The translations under genes and the position numbers were made by a program. 64,000 nucleotides of DNA from Malurus cyaneus samueli (taxonomy: Eukaryota > Chordata > Aves > Passeriformes > Maluridae): positions 3,312,619 to 3,376,618 of the forward strand of contig CM019230.1 of NCBI GenBank assembly GCA_009741485.1, given 5' to 3'. A model generated the notes under the pieces. That model was not told the origin of the DNA. It did no database searches and saw nothing but the letters and a program-made list of their open reading frames with translations. How positions within the stretch are numbered: the stretch's first letter is position 1; every line of letters begins with the position of its first letter. Positions 12,801-23,849 of the stretch are shown here, piece after piece.

Positions 12801-15800
12801 TGTGTATTTTCATATCTGTTCAGTGCAGGAACAGCCTCAGAAATAATTAGTGAACACACTGATTTCATATTTAAAAATGGGGTTTCTGCTGGCTGAGCAA
12901 TAGGCCCCCAGCAAGGCAGATATAAGTGCCTGTAGCCAAGCAACCGATTACTTGAAGGTATCAGCATTAACTGCATTGCTCCCTGCACAGGGCTGGGATG
13001 TTTCAAAGCTCAGGACCAGGTACCAGCTTTACATAAAGAGAGCAGTCTTAATTTATTCTAGTTTGGATGAGGGTTTTTTGGTTGCTTGTTTGTTTTTCTC
13101 CTTAAACAAAATGGATATTAAAGTAAGGACTGAAAAGTGTAGAACAGTTTGATTCTCATCTATGCCTTCCATTGTGTTAGTTAATTTTAATTCTGCTGGC
13201 TTTTTTAATTATCAGTTGACAATTGCTGTGACAAATCAAATTACTCTGCATGTGTTTGCATCCATGGTCACGTTGTCAGTAAGTGATGCATGTTGGTGGC
13301 TGAGCTCATTTCTGGCCCTCAAGAGCTCAGAACAAACCATCTCTTGAGATGCAGTAATGCCAGAGTGGTGCAAGAAAGGCACCTACTCATCCAGAGAGAC
13401 GAGAGGGGGGGAACAGCTCTGGGTTTAACTGTCTGTGGTTGTTGTCAGTGTAAAGCGAGACAAATGGGTCACTGTTGCACTTGCTGTTTGAAATAGAAGT
13501 GAAGTGTGCTGAGACGCAGTCTGGCAGTGCTGTCTTGCACATCCTCTCAGGAAAATGCTGCTCTCAGAAAGGGTGGGAAACTATTTCATGGCCAATTTTG
13601 TAAAATTAATGACACTACAGCTTCTGCCATAGGAGGAGATCAGGCAAAAGCAGGCAGGTTAACCTGAAGTAACTGCAGCTTCTTACCCCAGCAGTCCTTT
13701 TGGCTGTGTTGAACTGCATAAAAACAACGTGACAAATGGCAATTCATAAAATATTGTGCAATCTTTACAGGGACAATACAGTAGCTACAAAGTGACTTTT
13801 TTTCTGCCAATGTTTGTGTCATATAAATGGTCCATTGTATACAGAGCTCCCCTGAAATCTCACTCAAGCTTATTTATTGTTGCTTTGTTTAATGCGAGGA
13901 AATCCTGTGGTCTGAGCCACTCGGTGCTTGTGAGGCATTTCAGGGGACCCCTTTAACTAGGAAATAAAACACCTTCTTGTAAGAACGTGACACCTTTGAG
14001 AGCCCTGAGAATGCCCTGGGCATGCTTTGAGCTATGTCATACAACATGCACATGAGAGAGAAGTGAGGTCACGCCCTAGTAGAAAACGTGTAGTTTGAAT
14101 CTGACCTAAAAACGTGAATTTCTGTTAGAAACAGCTCCAGCGTTGCTATTTGGGCCAATGACAGGAGCCACCCCCACATCCTCAGGGACGTGGCTTCGTT
14201 TGGTTTGCTCCTTCACCGCTCTGCAGGTACAAAATGGGTAGGAAGAGGTTTGCAATTCTGATTTTATAGCCTGGGTAGGACATTCTTCCGTGTAGAGAGG
14301 TCCTGGGATTGCTGCACCAGCTGGGAAGGAGTCCTGTGAGCTGTACCTGAACTGTCCCTTTACATCAGGACTTCATGCAGCAGCCACCAGTTTGTTCTGT
14401 ATACAGAACAGTAGCCTCAGTCCATGCTCTGTGAGGTTATTAAGTGCTTCAAGTACATTTCCAAGAACACAGAAAGAAAGAAGACACAGCTATAAACTGT
14501 ATTCTGAACATGCTGTAGAGTATTATAGTGCTGGGTATTGTCCCTAGGGCTAAAGCCATATGCTTTTGAAGCCTGTGTTGTGTAACTGTTTCAGGCTCTT
14601 GCATTCACTGGAGAGCTGTTATTACTGAAGTGTATCCACTGTATCCTTCCTCATTGTAATCCGTTTAAAAGATTTGAAATTTTTCTTGTGATTGTGTAAA
14701 TTCTTCCACGGTTTAAATCTAGGAATTGAGTTACCACTGTGTGGTATTTTGTACCCGAAGAGCAGCACTTATTTATTACTTTACTTTTCTCCTCTCGACA
14801 TTCAAACAAAGTGACTTGTCCAGCCCTAATTTTGGTCAACTCCTGGAAAGCCACAAGCAGCAAGTGAGATGCTTCCAAGTGTATTTTGAATAATCTCCAC
14901 ATTTGATTTGAATATGTAGAATAGCCACCCCCGTGCCAGCCTCTTTTATGAAGGATTATGTTCCACTGGGGAAAACAGATTTGCTGTTTTGAAGGCTGGT
15001 TCTGCCAGACTGGCTTCAGAGTGGTTTTGGTTTTGTTCTTTTAGATAGCTTTTATAAAAGAGGGGAGGGGACAGTTCAGAGACCTGTAATGTCAGCCAAA
15101 GCTGTACAGGATGAGTAGCTATTTAAGGATATTACATTTGACCTGGAAATTGCATTGTTTCAGTTTCAGGCCAAGGGCGTATTGTCTTGCAGACAGTGAT
15201 GAGGAATCCTCCAGCGCTGGGTCTTCGGAGGAAGATGATGCTCCTGAGCTGGCAGGAGAGAAGCAGCTGACCCCAGGAGGAGAAGGGTGAGCTCTTTGTT
15301 AATCCTTCCCTCCCCACATGCCTGATAGCTGGTGCCAGTCCTGTGCTGCTCTTTGTCCCCAGAATGGCAGTGTGTGAAAATATCCAAGCAAGAGAGCAGC
15401 CCCAGTGCCCATTTCCAGGGCAGGGGCAGCAGTGGAGCCCTGTCCATCCCAGCCCTCTGAGCTCCACTGGGCACCTCCCAGTCCCTGCTCTGTTGGATTG
15501 CTGGGAGAGCAGAGAAGCTCTGGGGATCATCCCCAGTGTGTTCTGCCTGTAGCAGAGCCAAGAATAGGATTTTGTGTGAAAACTTGAAACCTTCTCTATG
15601 CAGTGTTACCTCATCCTGCCGATCCCTTATTTCCAGCCATCCATTTTCTTTTCTTGAAGAAAACAACTGTTACTCCAGCCTGTTTTTCTCGCTCAATGTT
15701 GATTTGTTTTTTCCCTTGAGGACGCTGTGTGTTTGGGCTGTGCAATACTGCCCTCTGATGCCGTGCATGGATTTCAGAGAAAATTTCCCAACATTAGGGG

Positions 15801-18419
15801 TGCCACATCATTTCATGTTTTGGCTGCTGCTCTGATTTTTTGCTTTCTGCATCTGATTGCAATTACGCCATGCAATGAGAAAGCTGTAGTCAGCCCAAAA
15901 TGTTCCAGACAATCACAACGTTTTCTATGTCAACACATCTGAGTGATTTTTACAGTGAATATATCAGAAGACTCATGACTTATTCAAAATGTTCCAGAGA
16001 ATTTTAGAATTTTACTCATAAACATTTTTGAAAATAGTGTGAAGAATCCTTGGAATTGCTGCAATTGATGCATTTCATATCTTGAAATTCATAGATTATA
16101 TAAAGAACTCTTTATCGAAAGGATAGAGAATTAAGAATTTTAATGTAAAATACTGAACAAATTTTCTTACACCTGTTAAAAGTCTGCATTACTACCACTG
16201 TATAATCTGATGAGAGAATAACACCTTTCTCTGGGTAAAGATCCAGCAGGTATAAAATCCCAAAGTTGAAATTAATTCACCATTTTTATATCAGCTAAAT
16301 AGGTTTTTATCTTATGTTGTGCTAAGGACAAAACTCCATAAAAGTCTGTGTAGGAATGGTTTTATTTTTTCCCTGGATAGGAAAATGTCATTTCCTTAGG
16401 AAGGTTATCTCTGCTACATAACACCAAGAGCCACAATTAGACATGATATAGTGTGTGGAAAATACCAAATGTGCTATTTTTGGAGTGTATATTTCAAACA
16501 TGAGATAGGGGTGAGAAAAGACATATTCAGCCCTTGAAGCATGTTTCAAAAGCCAGGAATGCTGTCTGGCACAATTGCCAGGAAAAACCCTCTTTTTGCA
16601 GACATAGTTAATCATTTTTGGAAGATCATTCCACCCACTGACAAAATTGTTTTTCTCTTCTTTTTCAACATCTTTATACTCATAAATGCTACAGTACCTT
16701 AAAATTAAAACCTTTTTGTTCAGTACACACAGGTAAATAATTAGACACAATGGTTGGACCTTCTATGCTGATTTGGTGCAGCAGTGTCTCAGTTTTTTGG
16801 AATGGTAGTAGACAAGTTGTCACTTCTCACGCCAGCTTGCTGGCATAAATGATGTAAGTGTATTTGCAGTTTTAAAAAATGTTGTGTTTCCAATGCCATC
16901 TGGGAAGGAGTGTTCAGACTGAACAGTTTCTGCCAGACACTTGCAGCTGACAGAATACAGCTGCAGGCTCTGGGACATACTGCTTGGCCATCTATCTGTT
17001 AAGAATACTGACATCAAAAACTTTTTTAATGTTTTAATAAAATATCTATGTCTGTCTTAGCAAATAGTAGGTTTAAGAAAATTATCTTAATGTCCTCTTT
17101 CTATTTTCTATCTAAAGGTATGTCGGAGGACATCGGACAAGTAAAATCATGAGAATTGTGGATAAAATTACAAAGTCAAAATACTTTCAGAAAGCAACAG
17201 AGACTGAGTTTATTAAAAAGAAGATTGAAGAGGTCTCCAATACTCCATTGCTGCTAACAGTTGAAGTGCAGGAGTGCAGAGGAACACTAGTGATTAACAT
17301 TCCACCTCCACCCACTGACAGAATATGGTAAGAGCAGCTCAGAGCAGAGCTGGCCAGTGTTTCAGGTGTTCTATCCAGGAGTGTGCAGCTAAGGAAAAAA
17401 AAGCCTGGCTCTGATGGGTTCTGGGCAAGGTACAGTACAAACTAGTTGTAAATGAGGTAGGAATTGCTGTTAAGAGAAAATTGTTATAGAATTGATGTAC
17501 TTGTTTTGTTGGGGTGTCTGTAATAAATCCTGTTCTGTGTTCTCTCCCGAGGTACGGCTTCCGAAGGCCTCCCTACCTGGAGTTAAAAGCACGGCCAAAA
17601 CTTGGTGAGAGAGAAGTGACTCTGGTTCATGTAACAGACTGGATAGCAAGGAAACTGGAACAGGAATTCCAGGTGTGTTTCCTTTACATTTTCCTTTCAT
17701 TGATGATAGTTTTGGTCAATTAAAAGGGTGGGTGTTTAATTTTTACATGTTCCCTGTTTAATGGCCTGCACCGCTCCCGTTCAGACGAATGGATGTTAGG
17801 AACTCAGCTAAAACTGACTTCTGGAATGGGCCCAAGACTGTGTAGACCTGAGTGGAAATCTGGTTTAGAGACAAAAATGCCGTTTCTTTGAAACAGGTAC
17901 CATGGTAGAATTTGTAGTACTCAAATAAGAACATGATCCTATGTGTTCTTAGATGATAGAGGGCCAAACTGTCGCCTGAAATTAACAGATAAGGCACTAC
18001 TTCCTTGCACCACTTCCTTTAAAATAATTTTTTAAAAAATTATATTCACCATAATGCAAAATAGGAAAAAACATTCAAGTACATGTAGGGTAGGAAAAGT
18101 GACCACGTTGATTCTGGACCTCAACCTGTGCAATCAACCAGAAATCAAAACCAGTTATTTCACTAAAAGCGGTTTGAAAATAACTGGGTCAGTAATTTAT
18201 CTGTAAATTTGCTGCATGTTTTAAACTAAAATGGGAAAACTAAGGTTTTAAATGACATATGAAATGTAACTTGATTTGACTGCATCTTTTTCCCAGAAAA
18301 TCTTTGTCATGCCAAACATGGATGACGTCTATATTCCTTTAATGCACTCAGCCATGGATCCCCGCTCCTCCACATGCCCTCCTCAAGATCTGAGCACGGA
18401 GGCCTCTGATCAACCGTGA
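3857..18419 (+). CDS. TEX2: TEX2 (testis-expressed protein 2), C-terminal 581 residues, ten exons
   Basis: TEX2 is an ER membrane protein with a PH-like region and an SMP lipid-binding domain that acts at ER contacts with late endosomes/lysosomes and moves lipid between membranes (known for the family). Coding exons with phase checked at each junction: 3857-4057, 5685-6021, 7164-7411, 8752-8901, 9770-9869, 11405-11537, 15164-15286, 17118-17327, 17552-17672, 18297-18419; they total 1,746 nt ending in TGA at 18,417-18,419. The second exon holds FGRTGREKEEWFRRFLLASK, the end of the PH-like region. The SMP domain runs from QEAWVNALLGRVFWDFLGEK in the fourth exon to VFVMPNMDDVYIPLMHSAMD in the last. 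An acidic serine-rich insert (ADSDEESSSAGSSEEDDAPE) in the seventh exon is typical of TEX2. The N-terminal half and the membrane segment are outside the window. All ten exons use GT..AG. No frameshift or stop is seen. Identification rests on near-continuous similarity to mammalian TEX2. Confidence 0.96.
4058..18296 (+). other. TEX2: TEX2 introns within the window
   Basis: The nine introns are 4058-5684, 6022-7163, 7412-8751, 8902-9769, 9870-11404, 11538-15163, 15287-17117, 17328-17551 and 17673-18296. The longest (11,538-15,163) contains nothing I can name. No second gene, tRNA or recognisable transposon is visible in them. A 16-17 bp tandem duplication lies at about 7,784-7,817 and an AT dinucleotide tract at about 6,480-6,506. 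Confidence 0.8.
6480..6506. repeat. AT-rich dinucleotide microsatellite
   Basis: An interrupted TA repeat within a TEX2 intron, two runs separated by a short GA interruption. No function is suggested. Confidence 0.8.
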
Positions 18420-20290
18420 CATGTGAAGACTCTTGCAGTTTACAGTATTATAAAAGTTACTCTCATGGTTTTATAAACTGTGCTGTAGTTCTCATCCTTA
18501 ACTTGTGCCACTCTCCCCCTTCCCAAGGACTGCCTAGCCCCATTCCTGTGTGCTCACTTGCCTGGTTATTGTTCCTGTGTACTTCAGCTCCATGAAGTTC
18601 CATTCCATTAAGCCGTTGATTTATTTTTGTATTGGCTGCCATCAGGATTTTAACTGGGAGGCTGAGGTGACCTGTTCTCTGGGGGGGAGGGAGGAGGAAC
18701 TCAATTGTAATAGATCAAGGAGCTTGTCGATGCACCTTTTGTTCAGCTTGTTTTCATGCTATGTTAATGTGCATTAAAGCATTGCAGAATTGTTTGGCAG
18801 CAAAGGAACTGCGTGCCAAATGGAAAAAAAATCCTAAATAAGGAATGAATTTATAAAACTGGAAGAATATTTTTCTTTCTCAGGCAGTTGGAGGTGTAGA
18901 ATGAACTGTTTTATGTTCTTTCACTTCTGCAGTCAATAGCTTGTGTCAAGCAATCGAAATAATGCTTTCAGGATAAAAGAATGTAAATTGGATGTATAGG
19001 TAATATTGTGATTCAATGTGCTACATACACATTACTTTTTTCATACCGAACTTGTGCTTTTTTTTGGGAAGCAAGTAGCCATAAAACACAACTATCAGCA
19101 AAGGTGGGACTGTCAGATTTTTGTACATGAGGAAAAAAAGTTGGTAAAGCCATGAGACCAAATCATAGCAAGCCGCCTTACAGTGAGGTACAATCACCTT
19201 GGTTCCTGATTAATTCTGAATGTTTATAAAGATATGAGCACACACACCAAGCATCAACACTGCACATCTCCAGTAGTGACCTAACTGTGCATTGAGCCTC
19301 TTGCTGTGATGAGACACCGAGTGCTTTCTGACAGGAATTTGTTGCTGTGAGTTATCCATTGCACTGTGTTTACACCCAAAGCATGGGCCCAAATCCTGTT
19401 ACAGCCCCAGATGTGCCATCACATGGTGCCTGTGGAAACGGCTGTGGCTGACAGGTTTTGACTCCCCTGCATTGGTTTCTTGGACTTTGTGGCATAGGAA
19501 TTCAAGCATTGCAGTTGTTTGAGCTGATCATGATTAAAGACTTTCTGCTAATTAGTGGCCAAAATTAAAGGGGAAAGGGGAACTGCCTTCTATTTCTGTC
19601 AGGTGTAATGAATCAAGGCTATACATACACAGTAAATTCAAGGTTTGAACACTACATATCCACTCCTTAACACATTTTTCTGATACTCAGTGTTGTCAAC
19701 TGTTCGTGGATGTCAGAAAACGTTTTAGTTTACAAAGAAGGTGAGTTTTGGCTCTCCTTTTATAACATTTTTTTCTTTTTTTTAAAGTAATTTTTAAAGA
19801 AATTTTTTGTACATTGTGTTGTCACATTTGATGTAAATCAAAATCTCCATGTATAACTTGATTTACCATCTCTAAATGAAACTATTATATTGGTTTTTTA
19901 AACAGCACCTTGCCTGAAACAAAAGAAAACTAGCATTTAATATATTTAAAATTAATTCTATATTTGAACACCTATTTTGGTTACCTTTAATTGAAATATT
20001 AGTAGTTATATTTGTTACCTGAACTCCTCCTTGACCATTCCAGGCTGTGTATATTCTGGGGTTTGCTGATTCTGTAGGCATTATTTGCCTTTCATGAAGT
20101 CTGCATGTCTTGTACGCAGGTCTTTTATATGAGTTAATTTCTATGTGCAATAACTAAAGTCAAAGGACTAGATGCACTAATGTGTGAACAGATTTAGACT
20201 TACTACACAAGATTGTCATATTGCACTTCATAAACTGTGGGTAACTACAATCTGCTTGCTTTGTTTTATTAAATAAATTTATCCCATGTC
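18420..20290 (+). other. TEX2: TEX2 3' UTR with candidate polyadenylation signals
   Basis: Sequence after the TEX2 stop has no further coding potential. A canonical AATAAA lies at 20,272-20,277 after an AT-rich stretch, the best candidate for the main 3' end, giving a UTR of about 1.87 kb. An ATTAAA at 18,773-18,778 would give a much shorter UTR of about 0.37 kb. The choice between them is inferred from the hexamers only. Confidence 0.6.
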
Positions 20291-21095
20291 AAACAATTCA
20301 GTTAAACTTTATTTCTTTGGCATTTAGCCACGATCTAAAATATCCATTAGAAAGGCAGCTTTTTAAGGTGTGCTATATGCTTTGCAATTTTATATAGAGT
20401 AGCCATGCACCCACTTCTGGTAAATTCAAGGAGCCTCTATGAGCCTAACTTTAGGCTGCCAAGACTGCCTCTGCTCCCCTATGGCATGTCCTGGCATCAG
20501 TGTGGCTACAGATGTTTCATTTACTTCCCCAAACATTTTTAAAAGCGGCGTCCTTTAAGTTGCTGCAGCTTAGTCACTGCATTAAAATACTCATTGTATG
20601 TAACCTTGTTAATGACGCCAGCCCTGGCTGCGCTTCTCCTGCCTCCCAGCTCATTCACCCAGCTGCTTTATTCCTGCAACAGCTAAGTCCTGCCAGCTAA
20701 GCAGCAATGGCAGGACTTTTCTTTAAAGCTAAACCCTGAGCTACTTAAGAAAAAACTAGAGCCATGGCCTCAGCTGGGTTCAGTCGCGTTGAACGGTGAT
20801 TGAGTTGACCCGGATTTCTTTTGGCCCTGGCATCACCCTCCTGCCGGGAACAGACACCCCTTGTAGGAAGGGCACCAGGATCTGCAGCACCCCATGGACC
20901 CCGCTGCCGTGTCCCTGCACGGGTGACAGGCGTTCGCAAACAAATGTCACTTGCTTTTAAAAGCGCCGCCCGGGTGGGGCCGAGCAGCGCCAGTTATGAA
21001 CAAGCGCTTCACTGTAGCACCGCTGCTTGGCCGGCGGCGCCAGGCGGGCACCGCCGGGTCAAAGGCAGTGCGGACACGCGCGGAAGAACCAGCCG
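20291..21095. other. Intergenic spacer between TEX2 and the snoRNA host gene
   Basis: About 0.8 kb separates the convergent 3' ends of TEX2 (+) and the snoRNA host (-). Composition changes from AT-rich to GC-rich near 20,800. Short overlapping open frames occur on both strands in the GC-rich part but none has a recognisable product. I see no RNA gene here. Confidence 0.6.
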
Positions 21096-21117
21096 GACAC
21101 GTTCTGGGTGACACAGC

Positions 21118-21123
21118 TTTATT
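21118..21123 (-). terminator. Polyadenylation signal of the snoRNA host gene
   Basis: AATAAA on the minus strand, 37 nt into exon 2. Cleavage would be expected near 21,095-21,105. Confidence 0.6.
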
Positions 21124-21237
21124 TACCACCGCTCCCGGCCGCCGGTCGTCGCACAGGCCCTGCGAAACACCGAGGGAAAAGGGGAGGTTATTAATGCGGT
21201 ACATCCCGGCTGCCCCGCAGGGTGGACGCAGCCGGGG

Positions 21238-21303
21238 CGCTCAGAGGTAGTTTTGCTTCATGTATGTCAGCAGTCTAACACGTGTCAAGAGACATCACCG
21301 CGG
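21238..21303 (-). ncRNA. SNORD104: C/D box snoRNA SNORD104
   Basis: Minus strand, inside the host intron. C box GTGATGT at 21,298-21,292 (last base differs from the consensus A), D' box CTGA at 21,270-21,267, a degenerate C' box about 5 nt after it, D box CTGA at 21,244-21,241, and GC-rich ends that can form a terminal stem. The 13 nt guide upstream of D' (CACGTGTTAGACT) is perfectly complementary to AGTCTAACACGTG of 28S rRNA. The fifth guide base before D' pairs with the C of AGTC, the position I recall as the SNORD104 target (human C1327 in older numbering). SNORD104 directs 2'-O-methylation of that nucleotide with fibrillarin, NOP56, NOP58 and SNU13 in the nucleolus. Position, strand and guide all agree. 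The 28S segment is recalled, not searched. Confidence 0.88.
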
Positions 21304-21373
21304 CCCGGCCTCACCACCGACCCCACTCCCACCACTCCACTCCACTCACCTCGCCGGCTGCGCCAAAAGAAGG

Positions 21374-21410
21374 ACCCAGAATTCGCCGCGCTCTCCTTTA
21401 TAGAACGGCA
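21374..21410 (-). promoter_or_regulatory. TATA box core promoter of the snoRNA host gene
   Basis: TATAAAGG reads on the minus strand at 21,402-21,395, 29 nt before a TOP-like pyrimidine tract that is the likely start site (C at 21,373). The GC-box-rich minisatellite begins about 65 bp further upstream. Confidence 0.7.
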
Positions 21411-21469
21411 AGCCACGCCCACCTTGTCTCGCGCAATAGAATTGGACTCAGATTCCTGTGCGGCTGCGC

Positions 21470-22450
21470 GCGAGGGTGGGCGGGGTTCTGTGAGGCAGGG
21501 CGGGGTCTGTGAGGGCAGGGGCGGGTCTGTGAGGGCAGGGGGGGGCTGGGGGGCGGGCGGGCTTGTGAGGGCAGAGGGCGGGGCTGTGTGAGGGCAGGGG
21601 CGGGGCTGTGTGAGGGCAGGGGCGGGGTTGTGAGGCAGGGCGGCGGCTGTGTGGGCAGAGGGCGGGTTCTGTGAGGCAGGGCGGGCTGTGTGAGGCAGGG
21701 CGGGGTTGTGAGGGCAGAGGCGGGGCTTGTGGGGGCAGAGGGCGGGTTCTGTGAGGGCAGAGGGCGGGGCTTGTGAGGGCAGGGGCGGGGCTCTGTGAGG
21801 GCAGAGGGCGGGGTTCTGTGAGGGCAGGGCGGGGCTGTGTGAGGGCAGAGGCGGGGTTCTGTGAGGGCAGAGGGCCGGGCTGCTGTGAGGGCAGAGGGCG
21901 GGGCTGTGTGAGGGCAGAGGGGGCGTGTGAGGCAGGGGGCGGGGTTCTGTGAGGGCAGAGGGCGGGGTTCTGTGAGGGCAGGGGCGGGGCTGTGGGGGCA
22001 GAGGGCGGGTTCTGTGAGGGCAGGGGCGGGCTGTGTGGGGCAGAGGGCGGGTTCTGTGAGGCAGAGGGCGGGGTCCTGTGAGGCAGAGGGCGGGTTCTGT
22101 GAGGGCAGAGGGCGGGCTGTTGAGGGCACGAGGGCGGGTTCTGTGAGGGCAGGGGCGGGTGTGTGAGGGCAGAGGGCGGGGCTTTGAGGGCAGAGGGCGG
22201 CTGTGTGAGGGCAGAGGGCGGGCTGTGTGAGGGCAGAGAGCGGGGCCTGTGTAGGGCAGAGGCGGGGCTGTGTGACGGCAGGGGCGGTTCTGTGAGGCAG
22301 AGGGCGGCGGGTTCTGTGAGGGCAGGGGGCGGGCTGTGTGAGGGCAGGGGCGGGGCTTTGAGGGCAGAGGCGGGTAGTCGATGGCAGGGGCAGGGCTGTG
22401 TGAGGGCAGAGGGCGGGGTTCTGTGAGGGCAGTGGCGGGGCGTGGAGGGC
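21470..22450. repeat. G-rich minisatellite, unit about 22-24 bp, with repeated GC boxes
   Basis: Nearly 1 kb of imperfect tandem units of the general form GGGCGGGGCTGTGTGAGGGC followed by AGA, with variants GTTCTGTGAGG and TTGTGAGG. By period this is about 40 copies. Nearly every unit carries GGGCGG, the Sp1/KLF GC-box core, and runs of three or more G on the + strand that could form G-quadruplexes. Units differ by single-base and small-indel changes, so this is an old or drifting array. It lies between the snoRNA host promoter (21,402, minus strand) and the ERN1 CpG island. The long proline-rich open frame on the minus strand is a by-product of the repeat. Confidence 0.93.
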
Positions 22451-23055
22451 AGATGGGTCGGAGGATCTGTTGACGGGGCAGTGGGCGGGACGCGCTGAGG
22501 GGATGCTGAGCCTGTGAGGGAGCTTCGTTATCCAGTGTCGCCCCCCAGCGTTGAGGCATCTTTATTCACCTTTTCAGGAACAATAGTACTCTATTTGCTC
22601 TTGCGCTTTGTTATTGTGAAGAAATGAGGCTCAATATTAAAAATATAAAAGTTCAGGCCCCGGTCAGAAGTCCCTCCAGAGTGGGTGTTGCCTGAGGGTG
22701 ATGCCTGAGGGGAGCAGCCAGGAGCAGAGAGCACTCACCAACGCTTGACTCCCCTCCTGCCTCACCCACTTTTAGTAATTTTTTCTATCACCTGTGAGGT
22801 CATGAGAGACACTCAGGTGAAATAGCTCCGATCTGGAGCTGGCACACTGCAGTGTTTGTACAGCAACTGAAAAATTCCTCCTGTAATATAGCAGGGTGCT
22901 ACTGCCATGGCACACACTGGGGGTTTGCTTGTTCCCACATAGCACAAATTCTTAAAAGTCAAGGCCACCATAAAGAAACCCACTGGAGAGCTGCAATCAC
23001 AGTATCGTTTGTAGCTCCAACATGTTTTTATGTGCTCAGAGTTGCAGCTCAGGTC
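22451..23055. other. Intergenic sequence between the minisatellite and a CR1 fragment
   Basis: No gene, RNA or repeat is recognisable here beyond decayed repeat-like units up to about 22,550. Short open frames carry no familiar motif. Confidence 0.6.
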
Positions 23056-23178
23056 ATCATTAGGGCAAGGCTCTGAGGCTCAGGGTGGGATTGTTGGGAT
23101 GTCCTGTGCAGGGCCAGGATTTGAACTTGACGATCCTTGTGGGTCCATTCCAGGTCAGGATATTCTGTGATTCTGGGT
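23056..23178 (+). mobile_element. CR1 LINE 3'-end fragment (+ orientation)
   Basis: The sequence runs through GATCCTTGTGGGTCC to a terminal ATTCTGTGATTCTG, the characteristic end of avian CR1 elements whose 3' terminus is a repeated ATTCTRTG octamer. It is 5'-truncated, keeps no open reading frame, and is therefore a dead insertion. The left boundary is approximate. Confidence 0.85.
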
Positions 23179-23636
23179 GATTATTACATCTCCCACCATC
23201 AAAGGCACGCTTACTGTGGGAGCTGGCATGTGCATATGGCATGCCCAGAACTCCATGTGCCCTGCAGCTCCATTAGTGATATCACTGTTAAAAAGCAAAC
23301 AGTATGTACAAGGACAAAGTGGCTTTGTTATATAAATAGGTGGCTGAACACTGGGCCTTTGCCAGACAATCTAAATTTACTCTCTTCTGTCTAAAGCTTC
23401 TTCCATTTGATTCAATATTTTTGTGCTTATTTTTATCTGTTCAGAAAAGCCTGGACCTGTTTTTTGCTTCAAAGAGCATGTTGGGTTTTGATTGGGTTTT
23501 CTTTTTTTTTATTTTTTGTATTTATTTAAGGCCTTGCAGGGCACAGAGTTAGCAGTGAGTTTGTCAAAGGCAGGAGCTATGCCAAATAAATTTGGCCTGA
23601 TACGTTCTAAAAGTACAAAATCAGTAGGAATGCGAG
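23179..23636. other. Spacer between the two CR1 fragments
   Basis: AT-rich with T-tracts near 23,500. No gene or repeat is recognised. Confidence 0.55.
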
Positions 23637-23826
23637 AATCATAGAATATCAAGGCTGGAAAAGACTTTTAAGATCATCAAGTCCAACCGCCCACCCAGCA
23701 ACTGCCACTATACCAAAAACATTAAGTATTACCCAGTGCCAGATGCACATGCCTCAAACACCTCCAGGTGTGGTGACTCCACCACCTCCTTGGCAGCCCC
23801 TTCCAACGCTGACCACCAATTTTCCG
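23637..23826 (-). mobile_element. CR1 LINE 3'-end fragment (minus orientation)
   Basis: On the + strand it starts with AATCATAGAATATCAAGG and continues with AAGATCATCAAGTCCAACC, the reverse complement of the CR1 3' end. It extends through the typical CACCTCCAGGTGTGGTGACT segment to about 23,826. It ends within about 60 bp of the ERN1 CpG island, so it is the nearest mobile element to the ERN1 promoter. It is 5'-truncated and has no coding capacity. Confidence 0.9.
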
Positions 23827-23835
23827 GCAGTGGGC

Positions 23836-23849
23836 GGGGGGGGGGGGGG
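23836..23849. repeat. Poly-G tract
   Basis: Fourteen consecutive G between the CR1 fragment and the ERN1 CpG island. Its length is prone to sequencing error. Confidence 0.85.

Larger units (their letters stand above)
21096..21373 (-). ncRNA. SNHG25: SNHG25-like snoRNA host gene, two short exons
   Basis: On the minus strand a TATA box (21,402 to 21,395) is followed 29 nt on by a pyrimidine start, CCTTCTTTT from 21,373, the 5'TOP pattern usual for snoRNA host genes. Exon 1 is about 24 nt (21,373-21,350) and ends at a consensus donor, GTGAGT, at 21,349. The intron of about 190 nt contains the C/D snoRNA. The acceptor AG is at 21,161-21,160, preceded by a pyrimidine-rich stretch and a TTAATAAC branch-point-like motif. 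Exon 2 begins at 21,159 and ends shortly after an AATAAA at 21,123-21,118. There is no significant open frame, as expected for a host whose product is the intronic snoRNA. In human, SNHG25/SNORD104 lies between TEX2 and ERN1 on the opposite strand, matching what is seen here. The exact start and 3' end are inferred. Confidence 0.75.

Noticed and set aside
15166..15666. 166-codon open frame on the minus strand
   Set aside because: It lies antisense over a TEX2 coding exon with proven phase, and shows no recognisable family.
20960..21117. Possible H/ACA snoRNA (SNORA50C is in the human host) downstream of SNORD104
   Set aside because: I looked for an H box and ACA box at proper spacing on the minus strand. 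A CTACA near 21,016 exists but no hinge box lies about 60 nt before it and no two-hairpin fold is evident.
21285..22559. Long proline-rich open frame of 424 codons on the minus strand
   Set aside because: It is a translation of the minisatellite and of the snoRNA host promoter. Its composition is purely that of the repeat, there is no domain, and stops are scarce only because the unit lacks them.
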